The position numbers were made by a program, and so were the translations under genes. Positions 27,223-35,471 of a DNA stretch of 37,178 nt are shown here, one piece after another (the first letter of the stretch is position 1; each line of letters starts with the position of its first letter). The DNA is from Chloroflexales bacterium. GTDB taxonomy: Bacteria > Chloroflexota > Chloroflexia > Chloroflexales > Chloroflexaceae. The notes under the pieces were generated by a model that did no database searches, was not told the origin of the DNA, and saw only the letters and a program-made list of their open reading frames with translations. The stretch covers positions 1-37,178 of the forward strand of contig JAKSDJ010000846.1 of NCBI GenBank assembly GCA_022360155.1. Reading direction: 5' to 3'.

Positions 27223-27891
27223 TCATCCGCTGGTGGAGCGCATCACGACAATTCGTGTTTCTTCGCCCTCGCCGGGCAGGTTAGATGGCGTAACGTTAAG
27301 CTTTTCTTCGGCATTAGCGTCTTTAACCCCAAGTTCATGAATAAATTTTTCAAGTGGAGCTAATTGATAGTCGAAGGAGAGTTGGGTTGTGGCATAGTGC
27401 ATTGGGATAACGATCCGCGGCTCGAGTTGGCTGATAACGCTGGCTGCTTCCGCCGGTCCAATGGTTTCATCGCCGCCAACTGGGATGAAGAGTACGTCGA
27501 CATTGCCGATCTCTTCGATCTGCGATTGGTTCAATTCATGCCCCAAATCTCCTAGATGACAGAAGGAAATATCATCGAGATGTATCGCATAAACTGTATT
27601 AAACCCGCGTTCAGCCCCTTTGTGTTTGTCGTGATAGGTCCGTATGCCAGTGATCAGGACATTACTTACCTCATATTCCCCTGGTCCGTCGACGACAAAG
27701 ATTTTATCGCGCACTGGACGTACTGCAGAAACATGACTATGATCGGGATGCTCATGACTGCTCGTAACGATGTGTGCAGTAGGTCGTCCAAGATCAAGGC
27801 CAATAGAACGGTCGTAGGGGTCGCAAAGAACAATGCCATCACGTCCGCGGAGACGGAAACACGAGTGGCCAAGGTATTGGATATCGGGCAT
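27223..27891 (-). CDS. MBL-fold metal-dependent hydrolase (UlaG-like)
   Basis: The 222-residue product is a metallo-beta-lactamase fold protein. The metal-binding motif HxHxDH is present as His46, His48, Asp50 and His51 (SSHEHPDHSH), preceded by YLGHSCFRL, and followed by GDLGH and the PMHYAT His. This arrangement resembles UlaG and the short hydrolases found widely in bacteria and archaea. The substrate is not known, and nothing in the neighbourhood narrows it down. GGGAG lies 8 bases before the ATG. It is separated from recX by about 210 bases and has its own terminator. Confidence 0.83.
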   Translation of the reverse strand: MPDIQYLGHSCFRLRGRDGIVLCDPYDRSIGLDLGRPTAHIVTSSHEHPDHSHVSAVRPVRDKIFVVDGPGEYEVSNVLITGIRTYHDKHKGAERGFNTVYAIHLDDISFCHLGDLGHELNQSQIEEIGNVDVLFIPVGGDETIGPAEAASVISQLEPRIVIPMHYATTQLSFDYQLAPLEKFIHELGVKDANAEEKLNVTPSNLPGEGEETRIVVMRSTSG

Positions 27892-28102
27892 GAATATAGC
27901 TCCCAGCGGTGATGTGCGTTATATTGATGCAAAAAAGCGAAACTTGCGACACTATGGGTGATCACTAGGATTGCTTGTTGAACTTCCTAGCGATTTGTTG
28001 TCGTGAAAAAGCAAAGCTGAGCGGAATTGAGGCCATTGCATCAGTATGTTGTCCTCTTTGCCATTCATTGCTGCACAACCCAACATAGATTTTGAGAAAG
28101 CT

Positions 28103-28783
28103 TCATTCGTTTGTGGCGCGTGATACCTCTTCTGTTTCAGACTGTAACTCTTTCCAGAGCAAGTCCAGGATCGGGGTGATCGTATCAAAGTCGAAACCAC
28201 GTCGTTGGAGATAGCCTCCCATTCGGCGTTGAAAGTTGAATCGATCCGGTGCATCACGGTATTTGCGCAATGCTGCGCGCGCCAGCGTCAAAGCTCGCTC
28301 CGAATCATCTGCCATCAGCTCATTATTGGCGAGCGTAGACTCTACAATACTCCCCGCAACACCTTTGCGTCGCAGCTCGTCACGTAAGGCTCGTGCCCCG
28401 CGCGGGCGACAGGCAAGACGATTTTCAACCCAAAACTGAGCAAATGCATTATCATCAAGCAGCTCAAGATCGGTGAGACGGGTAATTGCTGCTTCAATAG
28501 AAGTTTCGCCAAAAGCTTTACGCCGCAGCCGTTCGCGCACCTCGGTGATAGAACGAGGGCGTGTCTCTAAGAAACGTAGTGCAGCTTGAAGCGCTTTATC
28601 AGCGCTCTCAACAGTTTCGAGCCGGTTCCATGCACTGGCGTCTACTTCTTTGCCAACGAAAAGATTCTCACGCACGACAGTATTCAGGCTGACACCGATG
28701 GCAAACACATCGTCAATGAAAACATTGACTCTTTGGGAGTCGTGGCTCTGTGCGCGTAGTGCGGTAATTTTTCCGGTTGGCAT
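28103..28783 (-). CDS. recX: regulatory protein RecX
   Basis: RecX binds RecA filaments and limits recombinase activity. The 226-residue protein shows the helical repeats of the family: ALQAALRFLETRPRSITEVRERLRRKAF, then LDDNAFAQFWVENRLACRPRGARALRDELRRKGV, then the C-terminal three-helix part with RMGGYLQRRGFDFDTI. I start at ATG 28783, 31 bases after the recA stop, because the family domain begins there. The frame stays open into the end of recA, and the ATG lacks a clear ribosome binding site. It follows recA as in many bacteria and is likely co-transcribed with it. Confidence 0.9.
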   Translation of the reverse strand: MPTGKITALRAQSHDSQRVNVFIDDVFAIGVSLNTVVRENLFVGKEVDASAWNRLETVESADKALQAALRFLETRPRSITEVRERLRRKAFGETSIEAAITRLTDLELLDDNAFAQFWVENRLACRPRGARALRDELRRKGVAGSIVESTLANNELMADDSERALTLARAALRKYRDAPDRFNFQRRMGGYLQRRGFDFDTITPILDLLWKELQSETEEVSRATNE

Positions 28784-28814
28784 AATAATATAGACAAAAG
28801 CAAGGGATAATCGA

Positions 28815-29879
28815 CTATTCCTCGAACAAGCTGTCGTCTCCATCTTCGTCCTCGCCGCCTGCGGCAACGGGGAGCGCCGCCGGGCTGGTTAATACCTGAG
28901 AACGAATGAGCCTTTCGATCTCATCGGCAAGCGATGGATTTTCCTGTAAGAATGTTTTGACATTCTCTCGCCCCTGTCCAAGGCGATCCTCACCAAGGTA
29001 GAACCATGCGCCGCTCTTGCGGATGATACTCAGTTCGACGCCTATGTCGAGAATATTACCTTCTCGTGAGATGCCTTCGTTTGCCATAATATCAAATTCG
29101 GCAGTACGGAAAGGTGGTGCAACTTTGTTCTTTATCACCTTGACTCGGGAGCGCGAACCAATGGCTTCCTGACCTTGTTTGAGCGTCTCGATACGGCGAA
29201 TATCCAGGCGTACAGAGGCATAGAATTTGAGCGCCTGCCCGCCAGTGGTTGTCTCGGGGGAACCGAACATAACCCCAATCTTTAAGCGCAACTGGTTGAG
29301 AAAAATAACGGCAGTACGGCTTTTGCTAATTGCGCCGGAGAGTTTCCGCAGCGCCTGGCTCATAAGTCGGGCTTGCAAGCCGGGCAGCGAGTCGCCCATA
29401 TCGCCTTCGATTTCAGCACGAGGAACCAGTGCTGCGACCGAGTCGATGACAATAACATCGATAGCATTCGAACGGACTAAGGTTTCACAGATTTCCAGCG
29501 CTTGCTCACCGGTATCGGGCTGGGAAACAAGCAAATCTTCGATATTGATGCCGCACCGTGCGCCATAGACAGGATCAAAGGCATGTTCGGCATCGATAAA
29601 CGCGGCAATGCCGCCCATTCGTTGGGCTTCAGCGATAATGTGTTGGGCTAATGTAGTCTTGCCGCTGCTTTCCGGGCCGAAGATTTCGATCACGCGTCCC
29701 CGGGGGACACCCCCGACGCCGAGAGCAATATCTAGCGCAATCGCGCCAGTTGGGATCGCTTCGATCACAAGGCGGGAGCTGGCTTCGCCCATCTTCATAA
29801 TCGAGCCTTTGCCGAACTTACGATCAATCTGGCTCATCGCCGCTGCCAGGGCCTTCTCTTTTTCAGGCGAGATAGCCAT
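28815..29879 (-). CDS. recA: recombinase RecA
   Basis: RecA forms ATP-dependent filaments on single-stranded DNA, drives strand exchange and triggers LexA self-cleavage. The 354-residue protein is full length: Walker A GPESSGKT (residues 68-75), [20 protein letters not shown], the [20 protein letters not shown] segment of loop L2 and an acidic C-terminus [15 protein letters not shown] 29879 aligns with the start of other RecA proteins and has GGAGGAG 8 bases upstream. An in-frame GTG at 29909 also has a good site (CTCCTTT read on the plus strand), but the proximal promoter would begin transcription within that site, which favours the ATG. Confidence 0.97.
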   Translation of the reverse strand: MAISPEKEKALAAAMSQIDRKFGKGSIMKMGEASSRLVIEAIPTGAIALDIALGVGGVPRGRVIEIFGPESSGKTTLAQHIIAEAQRMGGIAAFIDAEHAFDPVYGARCGINIEDLLVSQPDTGEQALEICETLVRSNAIDVIVIDSVAALVPRAEIEGDMGDSLPGLQARLMSQALRKLSGAISKSRTAVIFLNQLRLKIGVMFGSPETTTGGQALKFYASVRLDIRRIETLKQGQEAIGSRSRVKVIKNKVAPPFRTAEFDIMANEGISREGNILDIGVELSIIRKSGAWFYLGEDRLGQGRENVKTFLQENPSLADEIERLIRSQVLTSPAALPVAAGGEDEDGDDSLFEE

Positions 29880-29928
29880 CGCGTGCGCTCCTCCGTTTTG
29901 CTTGCTCACTCGTATTTCTCCTTTATGT

Positions 29929-29957
29929 ACTCTACTATACGGCAAGGACGCTGTCAA
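29929..29957 (-). promoter_or_regulatory. recA proximal promoter
   Basis: On the minus strand TTGACA (29957-29952) and TAGAGT (29934-29929) are 17 bases apart. Transcription would start near 29922, giving a short leader of about 43 bases before ATG 29879. Confidence 0.6.
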
Positions 29958-29980
29958 CGCGACAGGCCCACCTTCGTGAT

Positions 29981-30016
29981 CCGTGCTATTATAGCACGGG
30001 TGTTCGATAAATACAA
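29981..30016 (-). promoter_or_regulatory. recA distal promoter within a palindrome
   Basis: On the minus strand TTGTAT (30016-30011) and TATAAT (29993-29988) are spaced by 17 bases, with TGC making it an extended -10. The -10 is embedded in the palindrome CCGTGCTA-N3-TAGCACGG (29981-29999). Between -35 and -10 lies CGAAC-ACCC-GTGCT, one core mismatch from the GAAC-N4-GTTC LexA core, so SOS control is possible but unproved. Confidence 0.55.
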
Positions 30017-30265
30017 GATTCAAACGTGCTTTGATTGAGCTCCAAGTCGCGAATTGCCGGCTATAATGATCACGTGCTGCTTGTTTGTGCGTTTATAGCA
30101 GGTTTGCCCTCAGGGTGATCGCTTGAAAGCGCTAAAGTTGTGGTAACGCTATGCCTGTGTTTGTTATTCGACTCGTTGAGGTACGACGCAGCCGTTGGGA
30201 TTGAATGAGCATAGCTGTTGTAGTTGTGTCGTTTTTCTCTATCTGAACACAGATATATCGCTCGG

Positions 30266-30274
30266 TGGTATAAT
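30266..30274 (+). promoter_or_regulatory. fabF extended -10 promoter
   Basis: TGG-TATAAT is an extended -10; the -35 zone (AACACA) is poor. Transcription would start near 30281, leaving a leader of about 50 bases. Confidence 0.5.
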
Positions 30275-30333
30275 GACATATGTATATCCTGAAGCTATAC
30301 GTTTGATAGTTCTAAAAAAGGAAGGCATTGTGC

Positions 30334-31575
30334 ATGGAGCGTCGGGTCGTGGTCACCGGGATGGGTGCGGTTAGTCCCCTTGGGCTTGATGTACCATCAA
30401 CCTGGCAAGGTATTGTCGAGTCTCGTAGTGGAATAGGCCCAATTACACTGTTTGAACCAGAAGGCTTGGAAACCAAGTTTGCCGGCGAAGTGAAATCCTT
30501 CGATCCACCCCAATATATGAATCGGAAGGAAGTCCGTCGTACTGATCGCTTTGTCCAGCTCGCCGTGGCTGCCACACAGGAGGCTCTCCGCAATGCCGAA
30601 TTGCTGATTACACCAGAACATAGTGTTGATGTCGGCGTGTTTATCGGTTGTGGCATTGGCGGTATTGAAACCTTATGCGCCCAAAACGAGGTCTTACGGA
30701 CTAGGGGGCCAGGCCGTGTCAGTCCATTTTTAGTTCCCGCGATGATCACGAATATGGCTGCTGGCCATATTTCGATTATGACCGGCGCGCGTGGACCAAA
30801 TCTTTGCACAACATCGGCTTGCGCCAGCGGCGCTCATGCCATTGGCGAGGCTCTAGAGAATATCAAGCGCGGCTGGGCGAAGGCGATTATCGCTGGTGGC
30901 ACAGAAGCGTCAATTACACCAATTAGTGTTGCGGCCTTCAATAGCGCAAAGGCCATCTCGACGCGTAATGATACGCCGGAAACAGCATCGCGACCTTTTG
31001 ATGCAACTCGCGATGGTTTTGTACTCAGTGAAGGCGCAGCGATGCTCATCCTTGAGGATCTCGAATTTGCTTTGAGTCGTGGTGCGCCTATTCTGGCCGA
31101 AATCGTAAGTTATGGTGCGACTGCCGATGCCTATCATATTACCCAACCTTGTCAAGGCGGCGAAGGTGCGGCTCGCGCTATGCAGCTTGCTTTATCGCGC
31201 GGCGGAGTCACAATCGACGAAGTGAGTTATATCAATGCGCATGGCACCAGCACCGCTGCCGGTGATATTGCGGAGACAGATGCGATTAAAGCTATATTTG
31301 GCGAGCGAGCAAAGACTTTGCCGGTTAGCTCAAGCAAGTCACAGCTCGGTCACTTGATAGGCGCTGCCGGCGCTGTCGAGGCGGTCATTAGCATTCTTGC
31401 TATTCGGCGCAATCTACTTCCGGCGACGATAAACTTGCAACATCCTGATCCAAGTTGTGATCTCGACTATGTGCCTAACAATGTACGTCCGGCCCATGTT
31501 GATACTGTTATAAGTAACTCATTTGGGTTTGGCGGTCACAACGCGGCGCTGATCTTCCGCCGCTTTGCGGAATGA
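30334..31575 (+). CDS. fabF: beta-ketoacyl-ACP synthase II (FabF)
   Basis: FabF elongates fatty-acyl-ACP by condensing it with malonyl-ACP. The 413-residue protein has the catalytic triad Cys163 (TTSACASGAHA), His303 (NAHGTST) and His340 (KSQLGHLIGAAG), with the same numbering as the Escherichia coli enzyme, and begins with RRVVVTGMGAVSPLG. AAGGAAGG lies 8 bases before ATG 30334; an in-frame TTG two codons earlier is less likely. No acpP or fabD lies next to it, but rnc follows, and fabF-rnc neighbours are common in bacteria. Confidence 0.96.
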   Translation: MERRVVVTGMGAVSPLGLDVPSTWQGIVESRSGIGPITLFEPEGLETKFAGEVKSFDPPQYMNRKEVRRTDRFVQLAVAATQEALRNAELLITPEHSVDVGVFIGCGIGGIETLCAQNEVLRTRGPGRVSPFLVPAMITNMAAGHISIMTGARGPNLCTTSACASGAHAIGEALENIKRGWAKAIIAGGTEASITPISVAAFNSAKAISTRNDTPETASRPFDATRDGFVLSEGAAMLILEDLEFALSRGAPILAEIVSYGATADAYHITQPCQGGEGAARAMQLALSRGGVTIDEVSYINAHGTSTAAGDIAETDAIKAIFGERAKTLPVSSSKSQLGHLIGAAGAVEAVISILAIRRNLLPATINLQHPDPSCDLDYVPNNVRPAHVDTVISNSFGFGGHNAALIFRRFAE

Positions 31576-31612
31576 TCAACGAGCAGCGCTTATGAATATC
31601 TGATATTGTTTT

Positions 31613-31621
31613 TGTTATAAT
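31613..31621 (+). promoter_or_regulatory. rnc extended -10 promoter
   Basis: TGT-TATAAT is followed by AGC. It lies 39 bases after the fabF stop and about 150 bases before rnc, so rnc likely has its own start site near 31628. No good -35 is seen. Confidence 0.45.
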
Positions 31622-31626
31622 AGCTG

Positions 31627-31703
31627 CTGCTTGTTATTCGTCAGAGTTTGCATGGGTTAGTAAAGTGAGGGTGCTCTACATGCCCTCCTCTGCTTGTTAT
31701 TCG
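31627..31703 (+). repeat. two copies of a 14-base direct repeat
   Basis: CTGCTTGTTATTCG occurs at 31627-31640 and again at 31690-31703, 63 bases apart. The 10-base core TTGTTATTCG also occurs before fabF at 30161-30170. All copies are in leader regions of fabF or rnc. They could be protein-binding sites. Confidence 0.6.
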
Positions 31704-31770
31704 GCTGTGACGTAAAAGGCTTACAACCAGTTTAGGATCACTATAGCTGTACCTTTTATAGATCCTGAGT

Positions 31771-32478
31771 ATGGACGAACATCTTTTACAAACTATTGGA
31801 ATAGTGTTTCAAGATGAACTGCTTTTGAAGAGCGCGTTCATTCATCGTTCGTATTTGCACGAACACCCAGAGCGAACCGAAGGTCTTCCGTCGAACGAAC
31901 GTCTTGAGTTTTTGGGCGACTCGGTGCTTAATTTTCTCACGGCGTCTTGGCTGTACGAGCGATTCCCAGCGCAAACCGAAGGCAAGTTAACGGCGTTACG
32001 CGCTGCCTTGGTCAAGACAACGACGTTGGCACGGTTTGCTCGCGAATTGCGCCTAGGTAATTATGTTCGGATTAGCCGGGGCGAAGACTCGCCAGCCGCA
32101 CGCGACCGGCCGCCGCTTTTGGCTGATGTCTTCGAAGCGCTTCTGGGTGCGATCTATCTTGACCAAGGTCTCGACACGGCGCGTAGTTTTGTTATGCCTT
32201 TCCTCGAACGTGAGCTAGAGCGCATCCTGGCTGGTCAGGTTGATATTGACTATCGTACTCGGTTGCAAGAAGAAGTCCAGGCATTATATGGCATTACACC
32301 AACCTACAGTCTGGTAGATGTGACCGGTCCAGACCATTGTCGTGAGTTTACCATTCAGGTCATGTTAAGCGGTGACTGTTTGGGTCAGGGGAATGGCCGC
32401 AGCAAGCAACAGGCGGCCCAGAATGCGGCGCGCGCGGCCCTTGAAGTTCTCCACAACGGTTCATCAGAGCACGCTTGA
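31771..32478 (+). CDS. rnc: ribonuclease III
   Basis: RNase III cuts double-stranded RNA and processes rRNA precursors. The 235-residue protein has the nuclease domain with NERLEFLGDSVL (Glu46, Asp50) and LADVFEALLGAIYLDQG (Asp119, Glu122), and a double-stranded-RNA-binding domain from about 155 to 230 (TRLQEEVQALYG, GNGRSKQQAAQNAARAAL). No good ribosome binding site precedes the ATG. It follows fabF by about 195 bases, with a promoter and direct repeats between them. Confidence 0.95.
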   Translation: MDEHLLQTIGIVFQDELLLKSAFIHRSYLHEHPERTEGLPSNERLEFLGDSVLNFLTASWLYERFPAQTEGKLTALRAALVKTTTLARFARELRLGNYVRISRGEDSPAARDRPPLLADVFEALLGAIYLDQGLDTARSFVMPFLERELERILAGQVDIDYRTRLQEEVQALYGITPTYSLVDVTGPDHCREFTIQVMLSGDCLGQGNGRSKQQAAQNAARAALEVLHNGSSEHA

Positions 32479-32599
32479 TCTTGCAAAGATTGCTTGCTCA
32501 ATAGATTGATTGATCGCTGTGCTGAGGTTGATGGACCTTCTTACCATCAGGCTTTTGGTTTCAATATTGTAGCTGAGATATGTCCAGGTTCGTTATGTA

Positions 32600-33460
32600 A
32601 TGCAGCGGTTATTTATAACCGGGGGAACCGGATACCTGGGGCGCGCATTGGTACGCCACGCTTCAATGCTTGGTCAGCGTGTGGCTGCTAGTAACTATTG
32701 CCAGTCGCCACCAGATGATCAATCTGTAACTTGGCTTGGTCTCGATATCCGCGACCAGGATGCTGTTTCTCAGGCGTGTGAAGTCTTGCGTCCGGATGTG
32801 GTGATCCATACCGCCTTTCGCCAGTCTGGCCCTGACCTCTGGGCAGTAACTGCCGAAGGCGCTCAGCATGTTGCCAGAGCAGCTCAGGCTTGCGGGGCGC
32901 GCCTCATTCACATGTCCAGTGATGTTATTTTTGATGGCGAGCGCATGGTAGCCTATACTGAAGCCGATCAGCCTAGCCCTATCACGGCGTATGGCGAAGC
33001 CAAAGCTGCAGCCGAGCGTTTTGTGGCTGAGAGTCATTCAGAGGCGGTCATTGTGCGTACTTCTCTCATCTATGGCTTCAACCCGATTGATCGTCAGACC
33101 CAATTCGTGCTTGATCTCGCTGATGGTAAACGTGATGAACGGCTCTTTCGAGATGAATATCGCTGCCCTATCTGGGTTGCTGATCTTGCTGCTGCACTTC
33201 TAGAACTAGCCCAACACGATTATCGGGGTATACTGAATATTGCTGGCGGCGAATGCTTGAGCCGCTACGAGTTCGGTATTTTGCTAGCCCAAGCGAATGG
33301 ACGAGACCCAACACGGATTACAAGCGGCCTCAGTGCTGAAAGTTCAACGCGCCGTCCGCGCAATTGCGCTCTTGATATTCGACGAGCCTCAAACCTATTG
33401 CGTACGCCTTTGCGCGGTGTGCGCGCCGTTCTCACAGACCAGAAACTCCTGATCGCTTAG
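32600..33460 (+). CDS. RmlD-like NAD(P)-dependent sugar reductase
   Basis: This is an extended short-chain dehydrogenase of the RmlD type, whose best-known member reduces dTDP-4-dehydrorhamnose. The 286 residues have the dinucleotide motif GGTGYLG (8-14), HMSSDVIFDG around Ser106/107, Tyr131 and Lys135 in YGEAK, and the family text DVVIHTA and YRCPIWVADLA. No other rhamnose gene is adjacent, so the substrate could be another nucleotide sugar. The HEAT-repeat gene begins 15 bases after its stop, so they are probably one transcript. The ATG has only a weak upstream site. Confidence 0.8.
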   Translation: MQRLFITGGTGYLGRALVRHASMLGQRVAASNYCQSPPDDQSVTWLGLDIRDQDAVSQACEVLRPDVVIHTAFRQSGPDLWAVTAEGAQHVARAAQACGARLIHMSSDVIFDGERMVAYTEADQPSPITAYGEAKAAAERFVAESHSEAVIVRTSLIYGFNPIDRQTQFVLDLADGKRDERLFRDEYRCPIWVADLAAALLELAQHDYRGILNIAGGECLSRYEFGILLAQANGRDPTRITSGLSAESSTRRPRNCALDIRRASNLLRTPLRGVRAVLTDQKLLIA

Positions 33461-33475
33461 AGAGGAGAACTCCCT

Positions 33476-34135
33476 ATGGACCATACGCCAGAAGCAGTCT
33501 CGCGCTTAATCGCTGATCTGCAAGACGAAGATGAATTTGTGCGGACGCAGGCAGCTTTTGCCCTAGGGGTGCTTGGCGAGCCAGCTGTACAGCCGCTCGT
33601 GCAGCTGCTGGATGCGCCATCATCGGACCTGCGGATGCGGGCTGCCTGGGCCTTGGGGGTTATTGGCGCGGCGGCGGTGCCGAAACTGCTAGAATTGGCG
33701 GAGAGTGACACCCATCAACTTCGCGTCGAAGCCATCCGGGTGCTAGGTGTTGTCGGCGAGGCACGGGCGCTTAATCAGTTGTTGATTGCCCTTACCGACC
33801 CCAATGAACAAGTTGCGTCGCGGGCAGCGCGAGCGCTAGGTAAGATCAGCGATCCGCGCGCCTACCATCCGTTGATTACCGCGCTGCACCACCCATCGCC
33901 AGATGTACGCTATGAAGCATGCCGGGCCTTGGGCGATCTGCACATTGCTGACGCGGCTAATCTCTTGAATGAGTTGGCCGAGAGCGACTCCTCATCAACA
34001 AGTTGGGGCGCCACGGTTGCGGATGCAGCGCGCTGGGCCGCTGCCGAAGCGCGGAGTGAAGTACAAACTACTCGCGACTCCGAATTTGCTCGGGTGAGCA
34101 AATTGCTTCAAGAACATCGCCGCCATCTCAAGTAG
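33476..34135 (+). CDS. HEAT-repeat (PBS-lyase-type) protein
   Basis: The 219-residue product is built of HEAT-like repeats, each near 31 residues, spanning about residues 1-170: for example DEFVRTQAAFALGVLGEPAVQPLVQLL, SDLRMRAAWALGVIGAAAVPKLLEL and HQLRVEAIRVLGVVGEARALNQLL. These repeats bind proteins or fold as scaffolds; in phycobilisome lyases they help attach pigments, but this is not evidence of that function. GAGGAG precedes the ATG. It is tightly linked to the RmlD-like gene (15 bases) and followed by a terminator. Confidence 0.82.
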   Translation: MDHTPEAVSRLIADLQDEDEFVRTQAAFALGVLGEPAVQPLVQLLDAPSSDLRMRAAWALGVIGAAAVPKLLELAESDTHQLRVEAIRVLGVVGEARALNQLLIALTDPNEQVASRAARALGKISDPRAYHPLITALHHPSPDVRYEACRALGDLHIADAANLLNELAESDSSSTSWGATVADAARWAAAEARSEVQTTRDSEFARVSKLLQEHRRHLK

Positions 34136-34152
34136 TTTGGCTCGAACCAACA

Positions 34153-34187
34153 ACAAATGACCAGTGCGTAATGCGCTGGTCATTTGT
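34153..34187. terminator. terminator after the HEAT-repeat gene
   Basis: ACAAATGACCAGTGC (34153-34167) pairs with 34173-34187, 15 bp with one T-G pair and the loop GTAAT. On the plus strand a pyrimidine-rich GTATATTCCTTTTT follows. It lies 18 bases beyond the HEAT-repeat stop. Confidence 0.8.
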
Positions 34188-34309
34188 GTATATTCCTTTT
34201 TCGCGCGTTGAAGAAGGATTCAGGCGCCTTCTCCAATCTGCTTATTACCTCGTGCTATCTCTCTATCTACACGATGGCGTGTCGGCCTGATGCGAGTGGC
34301 GACTGTGTC

Positions 34310-35374
34310 TTAGTTTGTAATCATTTCTGCTTCACATAGGACTGGTGGCCAAACAAAGCCATGGTCAGCGTCAAGCAACAACGGACTGCCGTGTTCGCCC
34401 GACTCGACGAGTTTCTGGGCTACCGCCAGAGCCAGTAAAGCGTCATCACCGTTCACCGGGGGCTTGCCATCTGTCACAACAGCTCGAGCGAAGGCATCGA
34501 GCTCTTCGCGCAGGGGCTCGCGTTTGTTCACCTTGTAGCGGATCATCCGCCCCTCACTCACGCCCATTGTGGCGAGCTCGGGCCACTGGCTCCCCTGAGT
34601 TGCGCTATCATTCTCATAAAAGGTCAGATCTTGGGTAAGGTAGTTGGCGACGAACATGCCTCGTTCGCCTACTACCGAGAGTTCGCGAACTTTGGTTGGT
34701 GTCAGCCAGTTGATGTCCAAAATACCAATGGTGTCGTTGTCAAAGCGCAATAATGCCGAGAGTAGGTCTTCATGGGCTGTGTGTAGTCGCCGCCCGACCT
34801 CGGCATGCACCCGATTCACGCTTGATTCGGTTAGGTAATGCATAATGTCGAGATCGTGTGTTGCCAAGTCGATAACCACGCCCACATCCTTGATGCGCGC
34901 CGGGAAAGGGCCAATGCGGCGAGCGCAAATTTGGTAGACTTGTCCCAGCGCTCCTTGCTCGATCTGTGTTTTCAGAGCGCGAATGGCTGGGTTAAATCGT
35001 TCGATATGGCCAACGGTCAGCAAAACGTCTTGTTCTTCGGCCAGGCGAACCAGCGCAGCGCCCTCCTCGACCGTGGCGGCAATCGGCTTTTCGACCAGCA
35101 ATGGCACGCGGGCTAGAATGACGTCGCGGGTGACTGTGAAGTGATACTCTGTTGGCACGACAATGGAAATCATGTCGAGTTGCTCTCGTTCCAGCATCCG
35201 ACGATAGTCGGTGTAGGTGCGCACATGGTAGCGCTGTCCAAGTTGGTTGAGTGCGGTTTGGTCCGGGTCGGCGATGGCGACGAGTTCAACATCCTCCAGC
35301 TCCGCGTAGACGCGCGCGTGGTTACGGCCCATACTGCCGGCGCCAATCACTGCGGCACGAAGTAGCTTGCTCAT
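34310..35374 (-). CDS. Gfo/Idh/MocA-family oxidoreductase
   Basis: This is an NAD(P)-dependent sugar or inositol dehydrogenase-type protein. The 354 residues show the Rossmann motif AVIGAGSMGRNHARVY (8-23), the EKP motif at 95-97 (LLVEKPIAATVEEG), and GVVIDLATHDLDIMHYL with the candidate catalytic Asp/His region. AGGAGG lies about 6 bases before the ATG. The substrate cannot be predicted; in bacteria similar proteins often make nucleotide sugars for surface polysaccharides, which would fit the neighbouring glycosylphosphotransferase on the same strand. Confidence 0.87.
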   Translation of the reverse strand: MSKLLRAAVIGAGSMGRNHARVYAELEDVELVAIADPDQTALNQLGQRYHVRTYTDYRRMLEREQLDMISIVVPTEYHFTVTRDVILARVPLLVEKPIAATVEEGAALVRLAEEQDVLLTVGHIERFNPAIRALKTQIEQGALGQVYQICARRIGPFPARIKDVGVVIDLATHDLDIMHYLTESSVNRVHAEVGRRLHTAHEDLLSALLRFDNDTIGILDINWLTPTKVRELSVVGERGMFVANYLTQDLTFYENDSATQGSQWPELATMGVSEGRMIRYKVNKREPLREELDAFARAVVTDGKPPVNGDDALLALAVAQKLVESGEHGSPLLLDADHGFVWPPVLCEAEMITN

Positions 35375-35419
35375 AAGATCCTCCTCGGTTGTCTAGGCAG
35401 TGATCTGTCAACGCAAGAT

Positions 35420-35453
35420 AACAGGCGGTTATGGTGCTGTCGCCTGTTTTTTT
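35420..35453 (+). terminator. plus-strand intrinsic terminator between minus genes
   Basis: AACAGGCG (35420-35427) pairs with CGCCTGTT (35441-35448), followed by T7 on the plus strand. It is oriented against both flanking genes, which run on the minus strand. It may still stop the minus transcript weakly. Confidence 0.7.
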
Positions 35454-35471
35454 GCCTTCCGATACCTGCCA

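Larger units (their letters stand above)
29880..30333. other. divergent recA/fabF intergenic region
   Basis: This gap of about 450 bases lies between recA (minus) and fabF (plus). The recA side holds two promoters and a palindrome. The fabF side holds an extended -10 at 30266-30274 and one copy of TTGTTATTCG (30161-30170). I see no small gene in it. Confidence 0.5.
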
